From assembly GCF_900114845.1 (NCBI RefSeq), contig NZ_FOUK01000006.1, forward strand, positions 196,048-260,047: a stretch of 64,000 nt of DNA, read 5' to 3'. Of the stretch, positions 50,845 to 59,940 are shown piece after piece (positions within the stretch are counted from its first letter, which is position 1; every line of letters begins with the position of its first letter). The position numbers and the translations under genes were made by a program. The notes under the pieces are model-generated. The model was not told where the DNA came from. It saw only the letters and a list, made by a program, of their open reading frames with translations, and did no database searches. Source of the DNA: Pimelobacter simplex (GTDB taxonomy: Bacteria; Actinomycetota; Actinomycetes; Propionibacteriales; Nocardioidaceae).

Positions 50845-51276
50845 ATGACCGACCCGAGCGTCCCGCGCCGCGGGGACCGCCCCACCCGGGTGCCGGTGGT
50901 GCCCTCGGTCGGGGTGCTCGCCCAGATCCGGCAGGCCCTCGACGAGGCCGAGGGGAAGGACCCCGCCCTGGCGCTGCCCCACCTGCGCGAGGCGTCCGAC
51001 CGGCTCACCCAGCTCATCGACGAGGCGATGGCGACTGCCGTGCTCCACGGCCAGGCCTCGCTGCGCGCGGCGGGCGCCCAGGCCGGGCTCACCGAGAACG
51101 CCGTCGGGCCGCGGCTCGCGCGCACCCACTCCCTCGCGGCGTACGCCGACGACCGGGGGCGGGTCACCGCCTCGGCCGTCGCGCGGGCTCGCTACGACCT
51201 CGAGAACGGCCAGCCCCGCCAGCCCGCCGAGCACCTCGAGTCGCTGCGGTTCAAGTCCCGGCGCGCACCGGGCTGA
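50845..51276 (+). CDS. Hypothetical protein with helix-turn-helix-like segment
   Basis: 143 residues from the ATG at 50845, which has GGAGG 3 bp upstream. The central part is helical. QASLRAAGAQAGLTENAVGPRLARTHSLAAY (about 80-110) looks like a DNA-binding helix-turn-helix. There are no other domains. It is divergent from hflX. The final 26 bp overlap the convergent phosphatase gene. Confidence 0.65.
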   Translation: MTDPSVPRRGDRPTRVPVVPSVGVLAQIRQALDEAEGKDPALALPHLREASDRLTQLIDEAMATAVLHGQASLRAAGAQAGLTENAVGPRLARTHSLAAYADDRGRVTASAVARARYDLENGQPRQPAEHLESLRFKSRRAPG

Positions 51277-52885
51277 CCGGGTCCGGCTCGAGGGTGCGGC
51301 GCCAGAGCGCGTCGCCCGCGCCGTCGTGCAGGGTGACGGTGAGCTCGCCCGAGGCGGCGATGGCGAGGCTCCCGATGTGCTGGTTGTCGGGCCGCGGCGC
51401 GATCATCACCGCGAGGTCCTCCTCCTTGCCGTGCGAGAAGACCGCCCGCGGGCCGAAGGTGGCGTCGAGCCGGTCGTCCTTCGGCGTGAACGGCGAGCAG
51501 TGCAGCGGCCCCGAGACGAACTCCCAGAACGGGTCGAAGTCGGTGAACGACGCGCGCTCCGGGTGGTAGTGGTAGGCCGCCGTGTAGTGGACGTCGGCGG
51601 TCACCCAGACGACATTGCGGATCCGGTGCCGCTTGATCGCCGCGAGCACCCGGCCGATCTCGTTCTCGCGCCCGAGCGGCGGGCCGCCGTCGCCGTTCGA
51701 GACGCCGTCGAGGTCCTGGAGCCGGCTGGCCGGCGCCGACAGCGGCTGGTCGATCGAGATCACCTTCCAGGTGGCGCGCGAGCGGCGCAGGCCGTCGACG
51801 AGCCAGGCCTCCTGCTCGCGACCGAGCAGGCCCGCCGTCACCCGGTCCCGGACGACGGCCGGGTCGTGGTCCGGGTTCGGCCCGCGCCAGCTGCGCATGT
51901 CGAGCAGGAACAGGTCGAGGTGCTGCCCGCGGGGGATCCGCCGGTAGAGGCGGGTCGCGACGAAGCCGTCGCCGTCGGCCGGCACCAGCCGTCGTACCGG
52001 CACCGGCTGGTACTCCTGCCAGGCCCGCCGCCCCCGCACCGCCAGGACGTCGGCCCGGCGCTCGGTGTAGGCCTCGTCGTCGATGATCTCGCCGGGCCAC
52101 CAGTTGTTGCAGGTCTCGTGGTCGTCCCACTGGACGGCGGTCGGCACGGCCGCGTGGAAGGCACGCACGTTGTCGTCGCGCAGGAGGTAGCGGTGCCGCC
52201 CGCGGAACTGGTCGAGCGTCTCGGCGACGGTGAGCACCTCCTCGGTGAGGTCGTTCTGCCAGGTGGTGCCGTTCTCCGGCAGCAGCACCGACCCGGTCAT
52301 CGGCTCGTCGGCGTAGATCGTGTCGCCGACGTGGACGAACAGGTCGGGGCGCAGGTCCAGCATCGTCCGGTACGTCGTCACCCCACCCCGCCCGCGGTCG
52401 ATCCCCCAGCCCTGCCCGCAGGTGTCCCCCGACCACACGATCGTCTGCGCTGCCGCGTGGATCGGCGCCGTCGCGAAGGTCAGCCGCTCCGGCGCGCTGC
52501 GCTCCCCCTCCGGCGTCTCGAACCACACCTCGGCGGCGTACTCCCGGCCGGGCGCGAGCCCGGTCAGGTGCACCCGCGCAGTGAGATCGGACCGCGGGTC
52601 GGTCCACGGGCCGCGGACAGTGCGGCGCAGCCGGCCGTTGCTGTGCAGCCGGACCATCATCCGGCTGGGTGCGACCCCGCGCGACCAGAGCACCGCGGAC
52701 GTCGTCCCGACCTCACCGCTGCGCACCCCACCGGTCAGGTCGACCCGGCGCTCGACGAAGGCCGGCGACCGGCCGAGCAGGCCGAGGGCGGGGACGGAGG
52801 CGCCGGAGAGCCCCGCGACGATGGTGGTGCGGCGGCCCACCCGGAGCTCGCCGAGGCGGTTCCGGTCGTCCCAGAGGAGCGTCAC
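51251..52885 (-). CDS. PhoD-like alkaline phosphatase/phosphodiesterase, exported
   Basis: 544 residues if the GTG at 52885 is used. The frame stays open to an ATG at 52990, which would add 35 residues. After a twin-arginine-like GRRTTIVAGLSGASVPALGLL, a fibronectin-like N-domain (GTTSAVLWSRG) leads to the PhoD metal site: IVWSGDTC, DLFVHVGDTIYAD, VQWDDHETCNNW and TADVHYTAA. The enzyme should release phosphate from phosphodiesters or phosphoesters outside the membrane. The start is the uncertain point, since neither candidate has a good ribosome site. Confidence 0.85.
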   Translation of the reverse strand: MTLLWDDRNRLGELRVGRRTTIVAGLSGASVPALGLLGRSPAFVERRVDLTGGVRSGEVGTTSAVLWSRGVAPSRMMVRLHSNGRLRRTVRGPWTDPRSDLTARVHLTGLAPGREYAAEVWFETPEGERSAPERLTFATAPIHAAAQTIVWSGDTCGQGWGIDRGRGGVTTYRTMLDLRPDLFVHVGDTIYADEPMTGSVLLPENGTTWQNDLTEEVLTVAETLDQFRGRHRYLLRDDNVRAFHAAVPTAVQWDDHETCNNWWPGEIIDDEAYTERRADVLAVRGRRAWQEYQPVPVRRLVPADGDGFVATRLYRRIPRGQHLDLFLLDMRSWRGPNPDHDPAVVRDRVTAGLLGREQEAWLVDGLRRSRATWKVISIDQPLSAPASRLQDLDGVSNGDGGPPLGRENEIGRVLAAIKRHRIRNVVWVTADVHYTAAYHYHPERASFTDFDPFWEFVSGPLHCSPFTPKDDRLDATFGPRAVFSHGKEEDLAVMIAPRPDNQHIGSLAIAASGELTVTLHDGAGDALWRRTLEPDPVSPVRAGT

Positions 52886-53023
52886 GCACCGCAGCGAACC
52901 GGCCGCCGTCGACGCCGCCCCGAGCACCGCGCGGCGTGTCGGTGAACACCGGACGGACGACGTGGGACGGCCCACACCGCACCCACCCATAGCGCTTCGG
53001 GCGGTTGGCTCGTTGGGGGTGTC

Positions 53024-53614
53024 GTGCGTGCTCTACGGCCGGGGGGCGAGAGCAGGACGTTCGCGTTGATCGCCGTCGCCTCCGTCATCGTCATCGTCGC
53101 CAGCTTCCTCTTCCTGAGGCCTGGTCCCTCCGACCGCGCCATCGACTCGACCCCGAGGGCCGACGACTCGTCGTCCCCCACCGACGCGGCCACGCCGACG
53201 AAGCGGCCGAAGGGCTCGACCGTCGACCCGACGGCGACGGGCGGTGCCGACGGGGCCGGCCTCTTCGGCGGCCACACGTCCGGGCTCGGCGTACCGCCGG
53301 GACTGCAGGGCTCCGGCGACTACTCGCAGCTGCCCAAGCACCGGCTGACGATCCGGATGTCCACCGCCGGCCAACTCGGCCAGGTCGCCTGGATCATCCC
53401 GACCAGCGTCGAGAACCACGAGGGCACCGCGATCGTGCGCGGCGGCACCTGGACCCTGTCCACCACGGTCTACGGCAACCCGGACTACGCGGTGGTCTTC
53501 GCCCAGCAGGGGCGGGTCGACCAGCCGGTCACCTGCACGATCACGGTCGACGGCCGGGTCTCGGAGCGGCGCTCGACCAAGGGCGCCTACAGCGCCATGT
53601 GGTGCGAAGGCTGA
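53024..53614 (+). CDS. Membrane-anchored MmpS-like protein
   Basis: 196 residues from a GTG at 53024. One transmembrane helix (about 13-31) precedes a Ser/Thr/Pro-rich linker and a small beta domain (about 105-195). The end, with CTITVDG...STKGAYSAMWCEG, resembles MmpS proteins of mycobacteria, which assist MmpL lipid exporters. No MmpL gene is in the window. The family match is by eye, so it is tentative. Confidence 0.6.
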   Translation: MRALRPGGESRTFALIAVASVIVIVASFLFLRPGPSDRAIDSTPRADDSSSPTDAATPTKRPKGSTVDPTATGGADGAGLFGGHTSGLGVPPGLQGSGDYSQLPKHRLTIRMSTAGQLGQVAWIIPTSVENHEGTAIVRGGTWTLSTTVYGNPDYAVVFAQQGRVDQPVTCTITVDGRVSERRSTKGAYSAMWCEG

Positions 53615-53656
53615 GCTGGATCTGCGCGCCGAGCGCGCCGTCGATGTCCGCTCGGT

Positions 53657-53697
53657 GCGGGGTGCGTCGGCGGCCAGACCGGCCGCGCGCACCCCGC
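53657..53697. terminator. Bidirectional terminator between convergent genes
   Basis: GCGGGGTGCG (53657-53666) and CGCACCCCGC (53688-53697) pair. Part of the loop can also fold (GGCC/GGCC). It lies between the stop at 53614 (plus) and the stop at 53720 (minus). Confidence 0.65.
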
Positions 53698-53719
53698 CCC
53701 GGGCGGAGCAGGGTCCGGA

Positions 53720-54496
<777 letters not shown>

Positions 54497-54564
54497 GGTG
54501 CGGAGCATAGGGCGGAGCCCGTCACCCTGACACCGTCGGTGTCACTGTCAGAGACGTGCGCGGC

Positions 54565-55395
54565 TCAGAGCGCGGTGGTGCCCGCGGCCACGACGACGGC
54601 GGGACCGGTCATCAGGATCCGGTCGTCGGCGGTCCAGCTGATCCGCAGCGTGCCGCCCGGCAGGTCGACGCGGTACGTCGTGCCGCGCGGGGCGTCGTCG
54701 GCCAGCGCGGTCGCGACCATCACCGCGCACGCGCCGGTGCCGCAGGAGCGGGTCTCGCCCGAGCCGCGCTCGTGGACCCGCATCGCGACGTGGCCCGCCC
54801 CCCGTCGTACGACGAACTCGACGTTGACGCCCGCCGGGTAGACCGCCGGGTCGTGGGTGGGCGCGTCGAGCAGCGGGCCGGCCTCGGCGAGGTCGTCGAC
54901 GAAGGCGACCGCGTGGGGGTTGCCCATGTCGACGTGCAGCGCGGGCCAGGTCCGCTCGCCGACGGCGACCTTCGTGTCACCGAGGACGGCGGGCCGGCCC
55001 ATGTCGACGGTGATCTCACCGTCGGCCGCACCGCCGGCGAAGGTCAGCACCTTGACCCCGGCCCGGGTCGCGACGGGCACCGGCGCGGACGGGTCGGCCA
55101 GCCCCTGCTCGGCGAGGTGCCGGCCGAAGACCCGCACCCCGTTGCCGCACATCTCGGAGACCGAGCCGTCGGCGTTGCGGTAGTCCATGAACCACTCGGC
55201 GTCCTGGCCTGCCCCGTCGGCGCCGATCGCGGCGGTGCGGACGACCCGCAGCACGCCGTCGGCCCCGATCCCCGCGCGCCGGTCGCACAGCGCGCGGACC
55301 CGCTCGGGGGTCAGCGCGCCGTGGACGGTGCCGTCGGGGTCGGGCAGCAGGACGAAGTCGTTCTCGGTCCCGTGGCCCTTGAGGAAGGGGTACAC
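54565..55395 (-). CDS. dapF: Diaminopimelate epimerase
   Basis: 276 residues. Both catalytic cysteines are present: Cys83 in EMCGNGVR and Cys218 in RSCGTGACA. The N-terminus KGHGTENDFVLL is typical. It converts LL- to meso-diaminopimelate for lysine and peptidoglycan. A second-half GNPHAVAF motif also fits. The start is a GTG at 55395. Nocardioides walls contain LL-diaminopimelate, so in such an organism the enzyme would serve mainly lysine synthesis (inference). Confidence 0.95.
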   Translation of the reverse strand: MYPFLKGHGTENDFVLLPDPDGTVHGALTPERVRALCDRRAGIGADGVLRVVRTAAIGADGAGQDAEWFMDYRNADGSVSEMCGNGVRVFGRHLAEQGLADPSAPVPVATRAGVKVLTFAGGAADGEITVDMGRPAVLGDTKVAVGERTWPALHVDMGNPHAVAFVDDLAEAGPLLDAPTHDPAVYPAGVNVEFVVRRGAGHVAMRVHERGSGETRSCGTGACAVMVATALADDAPRGTTYRVDLPGGTLRISWTADDRILMTGPAVVVAAGTTAL

Positions 55396-55426
55396 GCCTC
55401 CAGCGTAGGGGGTGCTCCCCCGTCGC

Positions 55427-56815
55427 TCAGAGACCCTGCTCCTTCATGAACGAGTACGGGTCGACCGGCATGATCCGGCCCTCGACGACCGACGACTTCA
55501 CCGGGGCGAGGTTGACCGGGCCCCAGCGCTTCGGGCGGTGCTTGAAGAGGAAGTCGGTCCAGTCGATGTAGGCCTTGGTCATCGAGATGTCGCGGAACTC
55601 GCCCACGACGTCGTCGCTGGCCAGCGGCACGGAGCTCCAGTTGGCGCTGCCGTTGTAGGTCACCCGCGCGTTGGTCCGGCCCTCGTACACGCCGCTGATC
55701 GCGAGCGACTTGAGGTGCAGGTAGATGTCGTAGACGCCGTTGCGGTCGCGGTCGTAGGCGAGCTGCAGCTTGGCGACCTTGCCGCGGGTCAGGATCTTGT
55801 GCACGTCGCCACCCATGAGGGCGTAGACGACGCGGATGTCGCAGCCGGCCTTGCGGAGGTAGACCAGCTTGCGGGCGAGCTTCTTGCCGCGCTCGCCGTG
55901 GATGGCGGTCTGCATGATCCGGATCTTGGTGCGGCCCTTGAAGCCCGCGCCGCCGGTCGCGCCGCGGCAGGAGATCCGGTTGAGCCGCGCCATGTCGGGG
56001 TCGCCGACCTTGGTCGGGATCGCGCCCTTGTAGGGGTAGAAGTCGACCAGCTGCGTCGGGCTGAACCGGGCCCGGACGAACGCCCGGCTGCCCTGGTTCC
56101 GGTCGAGCTTCATCTGGTTGAAGACGTTCTGGAAGGTCGTGTAGATCTTCTTGTTGTTGACCCAGGTGTAGAGGTCGTTCCACTGGTCCTCGGCCGCGAC
56201 GTTGGTGGCGTTGTTCGAGCCGAACATCGTCACGTAGCTGCGGTCGTTGACCCGGCTGAACAGGTAGAACTTCGAGTGCGGGATGCCGCGCTTGCCCCGG
56301 CACGAGCTGGAGCACCTCTTCAGCCAGCTCTGGACCGGGCGGTTCTCCTTGCCCTTGAGCACCTTCGCGACCGCAGCCGCCTCGGGGTTCGGGTGGCCCG
56401 GGCCCCAGTTGACCTTGTCCATGATCACCTGGACGGCGACGCCGCGCTTGTGCGCGCGGATCAGCGACTTCATCCACGAGCGGCCGCGGATGTTCCACGC
56501 GGCCATCTGGATGACGTCACCCTTGCGGGTGCTGTCGATGCTGCGCAGGATGTGGCGCCGGATCGTGTTCGCCTTCTTGCCACCGCGGTTGTAGGGCTCG
56601 TTGAACCGCAGGCCCGGGTTGGGCCGGTACGAGTCGGCCTTCTTGCGCGCGGCGGGCGCCACGGGCGCCTCGGCGAGCGGGGGCGCCTCGGCGACGGACG
56701 CCGGTACGACGACCGGTGCCGGTGCCGCGGAGGCATCGGAGAGAGCCACGCCGGGGAGCAGGCTGACGCCCAGCACCGTCGACAGGAGCGTGCAGGTGAG
56801 GAAGCCGAGTCTCAT
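55427..56815 (-). CDS. Secreted phospholipase-D-like protein
   Basis: 462 residues from the ATG at 56815, giving a signal peptide (about 2-28). Two PLD half-domains are visible: the first with H-S-K-F-Y-L-F and a following GSNNATN, the second with YLHLKSLAISG and VTYNGSANWSS. Both keep H-x-K, but the usual Asp four residues on is not evident in either. It may cleave phosphodiesters or act as a binding protein outside the cell. The chain is rich in Arg and Lys. Confidence 0.83.
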   Translation of the reverse strand: MRLGFLTCTLLSTVLGVSLLPGVALSDASAAPAPVVVPASVAEAPPLAEAPVAPAARKKADSYRPNPGLRFNEPYNRGGKKANTIRRHILRSIDSTRKGDVIQMAAWNIRGRSWMKSLIRAHKRGVAVQVIMDKVNWGPGHPNPEAAAVAKVLKGKENRPVQSWLKRCSSSCRGKRGIPHSKFYLFSRVNDRSYVTMFGSNNATNVAAEDQWNDLYTWVNNKKIYTTFQNVFNQMKLDRNQGSRAFVRARFSPTQLVDFYPYKGAIPTKVGDPDMARLNRISCRGATGGAGFKGRTKIRIMQTAIHGERGKKLARKLVYLRKAGCDIRVVYALMGGDVHKILTRGKVAKLQLAYDRDRNGVYDIYLHLKSLAISGVYEGRTNARVTYNGSANWSSVPLASDDVVGEFRDISMTKAYIDWTDFLFKHRPKRWGPVNLAPVKSSVVEGRIMPVDPYSFMKEQGL

Positions 56816-56990
56816 GGAAAGCACAATCTGGGTGACAACGGAAGACCCGGTCACCTTACGTGACTTCTCCTGCCACTTTGCGAACCCCCACCGCCCGGCG
56901 AGCGCGTGCGACCGCGGTCGGACGGCCTGACCGCGGGGATCAGTCCGTGGGCCGACGCGGGCAGGGGACCCGCTTTCCTAGCGTCGGAGC

Positions 56991-57680
56991 ATGACCTCCT
57001 CACGCCAGCTGACCGTCCTCGGCGCGGCCCTCGTCGCCGCCGTCCTCGTCGCCCCGAGCCTGCTCGCCACCCTCGTCGTCGGCGACTACTCCGGCGTCGG
57101 CGCCCTGCGCGACGGGCTGCCCGCCGCCTTCGCCGAGCACTGGCGCCTCGGGGACGGCGCCGTGAGCCACGCGCTGGGCCGCTCGGCCGACTACTGGGCC
57201 ACCTTCCACCTGGTCAAGGCGGTCGCGGCGGCGCTGCTGCTCGCCGTCCTGGTGACGGCGCTGCGCCGCGGGCGCCGTCGTCCCCCGGTCCTGACGGCGG
57301 GCCTCCTGCTGCTGACCGCGCTCGCCGTGGTGCTCGTGATCGCCAACCTGCAGGGCGCCGTCGCCCCGGTCTCCTCGCTGCTCTCGATGCTGCCGGCGGA
57401 CGCCGTGTCCGCCGCCGCCGACGCCCGCGGGACGGACGCGTTCGACGGCCTGGTGCACGACTTCGCCGTCTACCACGCGGTGGTGGCGGTCCTCGCCGGC
57501 GGCACCACGATCGTCCTGGCCGTCATGGGCGTGCGGGCCTGGCGCCGCCGCGGCCGGCCGATGGCGGTCGTCGCCTTCAGCGCGGCGCTCCTCCTGGGCG
57601 TCGTCGCGCTGGCGAACGTGACCACGACGGCCGACCCGGAGCCGGCGCTCGTCGCCTTCCTCGACGCCGGCTCGCGCTAG
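56991..57680 (+). CDS. Membrane protein with about four transmembrane helices
   Basis: 229 residues. Hydrophobic segments lie at about 8-30, 73-90, 102-120 and 162-182, with another at 192-212. An extracellular loop after the first helix has YSGVGALRDGLPAAF. There is no recognised family. The ATG at 56991 is preceded by 175 bp with no gene (56816-56990), in which a TGACAA half-site is the only motif noticed. It is convergent with the PNPOx-like gene, 9 bp apart. Confidence 0.65.
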   Translation: MTSSRQLTVLGAALVAAVLVAPSLLATLVVGDYSGVGALRDGLPAAFAEHWRLGDGAVSHALGRSADYWATFHLVKAVAAALLLAVLVTALRRGRRRPPVLTAGLLLLTALAVVLVIANLQGAVAPVSSLLSMLPADAVSAAADARGTDAFDGLVHDFAVYHAVVAVLAGGTTIVLAVMGVRAWRRRGRPMAVVAFSAALLLGVVALANVTTTADPEPALVAFLDAGSR

Positions 57681-57689
57681 GCGGACCGG

Positions 57690-58340
57690 CTAGGACGCCG
57701 GCGGCGTGCCGTACAGGCCCTGCTCGTAGCGGGCGCCGTAGTAGTCGTCGAGCTCCTCGAGCGGGGTGTCCGGGCGCTCCAGCCGGTGCGACAGGACGGC
57801 GCGGCGGGGCACCCGGGACTCGGGCTCCCAGGTCTCGGGGCGCCACAGCTGCGAGCGCAGGAACGCCTTCGCGCAGTGGAAGAAGATCGTCTCGATCTCG
57901 ACGACCACGACGAGCAGCGGGCGGTGGCCCTTGACCACCATGTCGTCGAAGAACGGCGCGTCGCTCACCAGTCGGGCCCGGCCGTTGATCCGCAGCGTGT
58001 CGCCGCGGCCCGGGATGAGGAAGTTCAGCCCGACCTGCGGGTTGGCCAGGATGTTGCGGTAGCCGTCGGCCCGCCGGTTGCCCGGCCGCTCGGCGATCGC
58101 GATCGTCGTGTCGTCGATGACGTGGACCAGCCGGCCGGCCGGGTCGCCCTTCGGCGAGACGTCGCAGCGGCCCTGCGCGTCGGCCGTGCCGAGCATGCAG
58201 AAGGGCGAGGACGCGAGCCAGTCGCGGTCGACGTCGGTCAGCGCCGCCCGCTCCTTGTTGCGGGCGGCGACCGTCGGCTCGCCCAGGAGGGCCGCCAGCG
58301 CGGCGTCGTCGGCGATCTCGGTCCAGGCCTCGGCACTCAC
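57690..58340 (-). CDS. Pyridoxamine 5'-phosphate oxidase family protein (MSMEG_1061-like)
   Basis: 216 residues from a GTG at 58340 that overlaps the stop of the upstream gene (GTGA). A split-barrel flavin fold is suggested by FCMLGTADAQGRCDVSPKGDP, GNRRADGYRNILANPQVGLNFLIPG and DTLRINGRARLV. The C-terminus has FHCAKAFLRSQLWRPE. Members bind FMN or F420 and reduce varied substrates. It is not the true PdxH by motif. Confidence 0.82.
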   Translation of the reverse strand: MSAEAWTEIADDAALAALLGEPTVAARNKERAALTDVDRDWLASSPFCMLGTADAQGRCDVSPKGDPAGRLVHVIDDTTIAIAERPGNRRADGYRNILANPQVGLNFLIPGRGDTLRINGRARLVSDAPFFDDMVVKGHRPLLVVVVEIETIFFHCAKAFLRSQLWRPETWEPESRVPRRAVLSHRLERPDTPLEELDDYYGARYEQGLYGTPPAS

Positions 58341-58906
58341 CCGTCCAGGGTAGGCCGGTCCTCCTTCAGCGGTCCGTCGACCTCGTAGCGCGCGGTGACG
58401 AAGGCGCCGTTGCGGGCCGTCTCGACCAGTCGCAGGTCGAGACGGCGCGGCAGCAGTGGGCGGCCGGCGCCGAGGACCACCGGCGCCACCGACACGATCA
58501 CCTCGTCGAGCTGACCGGCGTCGGCCAGCTGACCGGCCAGGTCGCCACCGCCGACCACCCACACGTCCTTGCCGTCGGCTGCGGCGCGCAGGTCGTCGAG
58601 CAGCGCCGTGATGTCGCCCTTCGCGAACCGCACGTCGGCGCCGTCGGGCGTCGGCAGCTCGCGCGAGGTCATCACCCAGGTGGGCTGGCTGTAGTACCAC
58701 GGCTCGCCGTTGCGGGCGATGTTCGCCAGCACCCACTCGTACGTCGTGGAGCCCATCACCAGCGACCCGACCGTGGTGATGAACTCCCCGTAGTTCTGGG
58801 CTCCGTGCTCGTCGAGGTCCTGGCGCATCAGCCAGTCGAGCGAGTCGTCCGGGTCGGCGAGGAAGCCGTCCAGGGTGGTGGCGGTGTAGTAGACGACGCG
58901 GGTCAT
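58337..58906 (-). CDS. RibD/dihydrofolate-reductase-like protein
   Basis: 189 residues. It has the RibD C-terminal (DHFR-like) fold: YYTATTLDGFLADPDDSLDWL at the start, GSLVMGSTTYEW, WVVGGGDLAGQLADAGQLDEV and VAPVVLGAGRPLLP. These stand-alone proteins are NADPH-binding and common in actinobacteria; their substrate is rarely known. It overlaps the upstream AraC-DinB gene (ATGA) and the downstream PNPOx-like gene, making a three-gene operon. Confidence 0.88.
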   Translation of the reverse strand: MTRVVYYTATTLDGFLADPDDSLDWLMRQDLDEHGAQNYGEFITTVGSLVMGSTTYEWVLANIARNGEPWYYSQPTWVMTSRELPTPDGADVRFAKGDITALLDDLRAAADGKDVWVVGGGDLAGQLADAGQLDEVIVSVAPVVLGAGRPLLPRRLDLRLVETARNGAFVTARYEVDGPLKEDRPTLDG

Positions 58907-59817
58907 GCGTGCTCTCCCCTCTCGGCGCGCAGCCACATGATCGGATCGCCGTCGTCGGTCTCGACTCCTGCGCTGCGCAGCAGGTGACGGGCGAGCTGCC
59001 GCCGGTGGGCGGCGTAGGTCAGGACGTGCGCGACGACGCTGCCGAGCTGGAAGCTCTCCGGCGGCTCGCACAGCGCGTCGACGAGCCGGTCGTCCCAGCC
59101 GCCGCGGCTCTCGACCTCGCGGACGAACGCCAGCCAGCGGGCCGCGACGACGTCGTGGCGGTCGAGCAGGTCGGCGGCGGTCGCGCCGTCGGGACGCGCG
59201 GGCAGGTCGGCGCCCTCGATCGCGGCGAGCCAGACCTCCTTGGTGCCGACGTGGTGCTCGAGCACCGCGGCGATCGACTCCTCGGGGCCCTCCCACGAGC
59301 TCACCTCGTGGCCCGCGAGCCGCACCCTGCGGAACTCGTCGTCGCTCAGCCCCTTGGCGAGCTCGACGAGCACCCGGGTGTCGTCGAGGTCGTGCCGGAC
59401 GAGCTGGTCGGTCAGCGGGTTCATGGTCTGCTCCGTGCTGTGCACCCACAGGCTCGTGGGCGGGTGGAAGTGGATGCCGTTGCCGGCCGGCAGCCAGGTG
59501 CTGCCCCCGCCCTCGACGGCGCTGCTCGGCGGGTGCCCGTAGGCCCGGGTGAAGGCGCGGCTGAAGCCCTCCACCGACTCGTACCCCGCCTCCCAGGCGG
59601 CATCCGTGACGCTGCTCCCCCGGCGCAGCCGCCAGGCCGCGCGCTCCAGCATCACCCGGCGCCGCATCGCGACCGGCGCCTCGCCGGTGTCGCGGGAGAG
59701 CACCCGGCTGAAGTGGTACGGCGACGCGTAGGCGCCGTCCGCCATCTGCTCCAGCGTGCGGTTGTCCTCGTCGAGCACCGCGTCGAGGAGCTCGCGGAGG
59801 CGGTCACGGCCGGTCAT
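58903..59817 (-). CDS. AraC-type regulator fused to a DinB-like domain
   Basis: 304 residues from the ATG at 59817. Residues 1-105 are an AraC helix-turn-helix pair (LEQMADGAYASPYHFSRVLSRDTGEAP and VTDAAWEAGYESVEGFSRAFTRAYGHPP). Residues about 135-290 are a four-helix DinB-like domain, with HHVGTKEVWLAAI and AHVLTYAAHRRQLARHLL (possible metal-binding His). In this family the C-terminal domain may bind a small thiol or metal and act as the sensor. It heads the operon with the two oxidoreductases. A 65-bp palindromic repeat lies upstream. Confidence 0.85.
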   Translation of the reverse strand: MTGRDRLRELLDAVLDEDNRTLEQMADGAYASPYHFSRVLSRDTGEAPVAMRRRVMLERAAWRLRRGSSVTDAAWEAGYESVEGFSRAFTRAYGHPPSSAVEGGGSTWLPAGNGIHFHPPTSLWVHSTEQTMNPLTDQLVRHDLDDTRVLVELAKGLSDDEFRRVRLAGHEVSSWEGPEESIAAVLEHHVGTKEVWLAAIEGADLPARPDGATAADLLDRHDVVAARWLAFVREVESRGGWDDRLVDALCEPPESFQLGSVVAHVLTYAAHRRQLARHLLRSAGVETDDGDPIMWLRAERGEHA

Positions 59818-59874
59818 GGGCCCAGTCTCGTCGCTCCACCCCCGCCACCGCTTGACCGTTCTTGCGCTCCGCCC

Positions 59875-59939
59875 CCGTCGTACCGGACAAAATGGTCGTG
59901 AATCAGGCCGTTTCGCAGCCATTTCGTCCGGTACGACGG
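59875..59939. repeat. 65-bp extragenic palindromic repeat, copy 2
   Basis: CCGTCGTACCGGAC (59875-59888) and GTCCGGTACGACGG (59926-59939) match copy 1 at 49091-49155 exactly. The 37-base centre shares roughly 60 percent of its bases with copy 1 by eye. As with copy 1, it sits directly after the stop of a minus-strand gene (1 bp after the PucR stop) and before the start of the next one. The inner ATGG/CCAT bases extend the stem. Confidence 0.85.
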
Positions 59940-59940
59940 G

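Noticed and set aside
56816..56990. A further TTGTCA-N6-TGACAA site near TGACAA at 56831
   Set aside because: Only one half-site is present. The partner position does not match TTGTCA.
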